A stretch of 22,815 nt of DNA from an uncultured Mitsuokella sp. (lineage in GTDB: Bacteria > Bacillota > Negativicutes > Selenomonadales > Selenomonadaceae), in NCBI GenBank assembly GCA_900770895.1, contig CAAGMF010000284.1:1-22815 (forward strand), in the 5' to 3' direction. A program made the translations under genes and the position numbers. The notes below the pieces were generated by a model, which was given only the letters and a program-made list of their open reading frames with translations, ran no database searches and was not told the DNA's origin. Below, one piece after another: positions 22,795 through 22,815 of the stretch. How positions within the stretch are numbered: position 1 is the stretch's first letter; each line of letters opens with the position of its first letter.

Positions 22795-22815
22795 AGATCG
22801 GAAGAGCGTCGTGTA
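22795..22815 (+). other. Illumina adapter remnant at the contig end
   Basis: The terminal 21 bases begin AGATCGGAAGAGC and continue CGTCGTGTA, matching the standard Illumina TruSeq-type adapter read-through sequence. Conserved LepA would continue with a Gly-Val-Val stretch here, and the frame instead encodes RSEERRV. This is a sequencing/assembly artefact, not genome. The first one to three bases (AGA) could still be genomic. Confidence 0.93.

Overview
The window looks like a chromosomal contig end from a diderm Firmicute of the class Negativicutes, probably Selenomonadaceae (Selenomonas/Mitsuokella-like). The reasons are a high-GC genome with AGGAGG ribosome binding sites and TTGACA/TATAAT promoters, an outer-membrane LPS-assembly protein and a full ADP-heptose/heptosyltransferase set (a Gram-negative envelope), and Firmicute-type ssrA, rpsT and lepA surroundings. 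The genus is an inference; no species marker was tested.

Layout. (1) 1-10551, LPS inner core: the tail of an unknown gene, a compact LptD-like outer-membrane protein, a divergent heptose-kinase paralog, the heptose-1-phosphate adenylyltransferase (hldC type), a GT9 heptosyltransferase, a palindromic intergenic element, a membrane-bound sulfatase-fold phosphotransferase, and a second GT9 heptosyltransferase. A new promoter then drives hldA, hldD and gmhB. The genes make ADP-heptose, build it into the core and export LPS; only gmhA is missing. (2) 10552-16223, a nitrogen-scavenging locus: a CodA-family deaminase, a PucR regulator, a 57-residue membrane peptide, an SSS-family symporter and a creatininase-like amidohydrolase, ended by a strong terminator. 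The two transcription units share an operator-like sequence. The first leader holds two stem-loops with A1/G4 hexaloops overlapping a terminator, the pattern of ANTAR antitermination sites. This is the most interesting part of the window and may be a creatinine or modified-pyrimidine utilisation system. (3) 16224-17880, a lone AAA ATPase/DUF234 gene with its own strong promoter, a 15-bp iterated operator over the -10 box, and terminators on both sides. (4) 17881-20113, a DASS/SLC13 carboxylate transporter on the minus strand and the tmRNA gene. (5) 20114-22815, an AMIN/Amidase_3 cell-wall amidase, rpsT (minus strand) and the start of lepA.

The last 21 bases match the Illumina adapter, so the biological sequence ends near 22794 and lepA is cut by the assembly, not by nature. 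No intergenic gap exceeds 300 bases. The larger ones (4438-4712, 10552-10839, 13334-13630, 16174-16412, 19452-19712) are described through the elements found in them.
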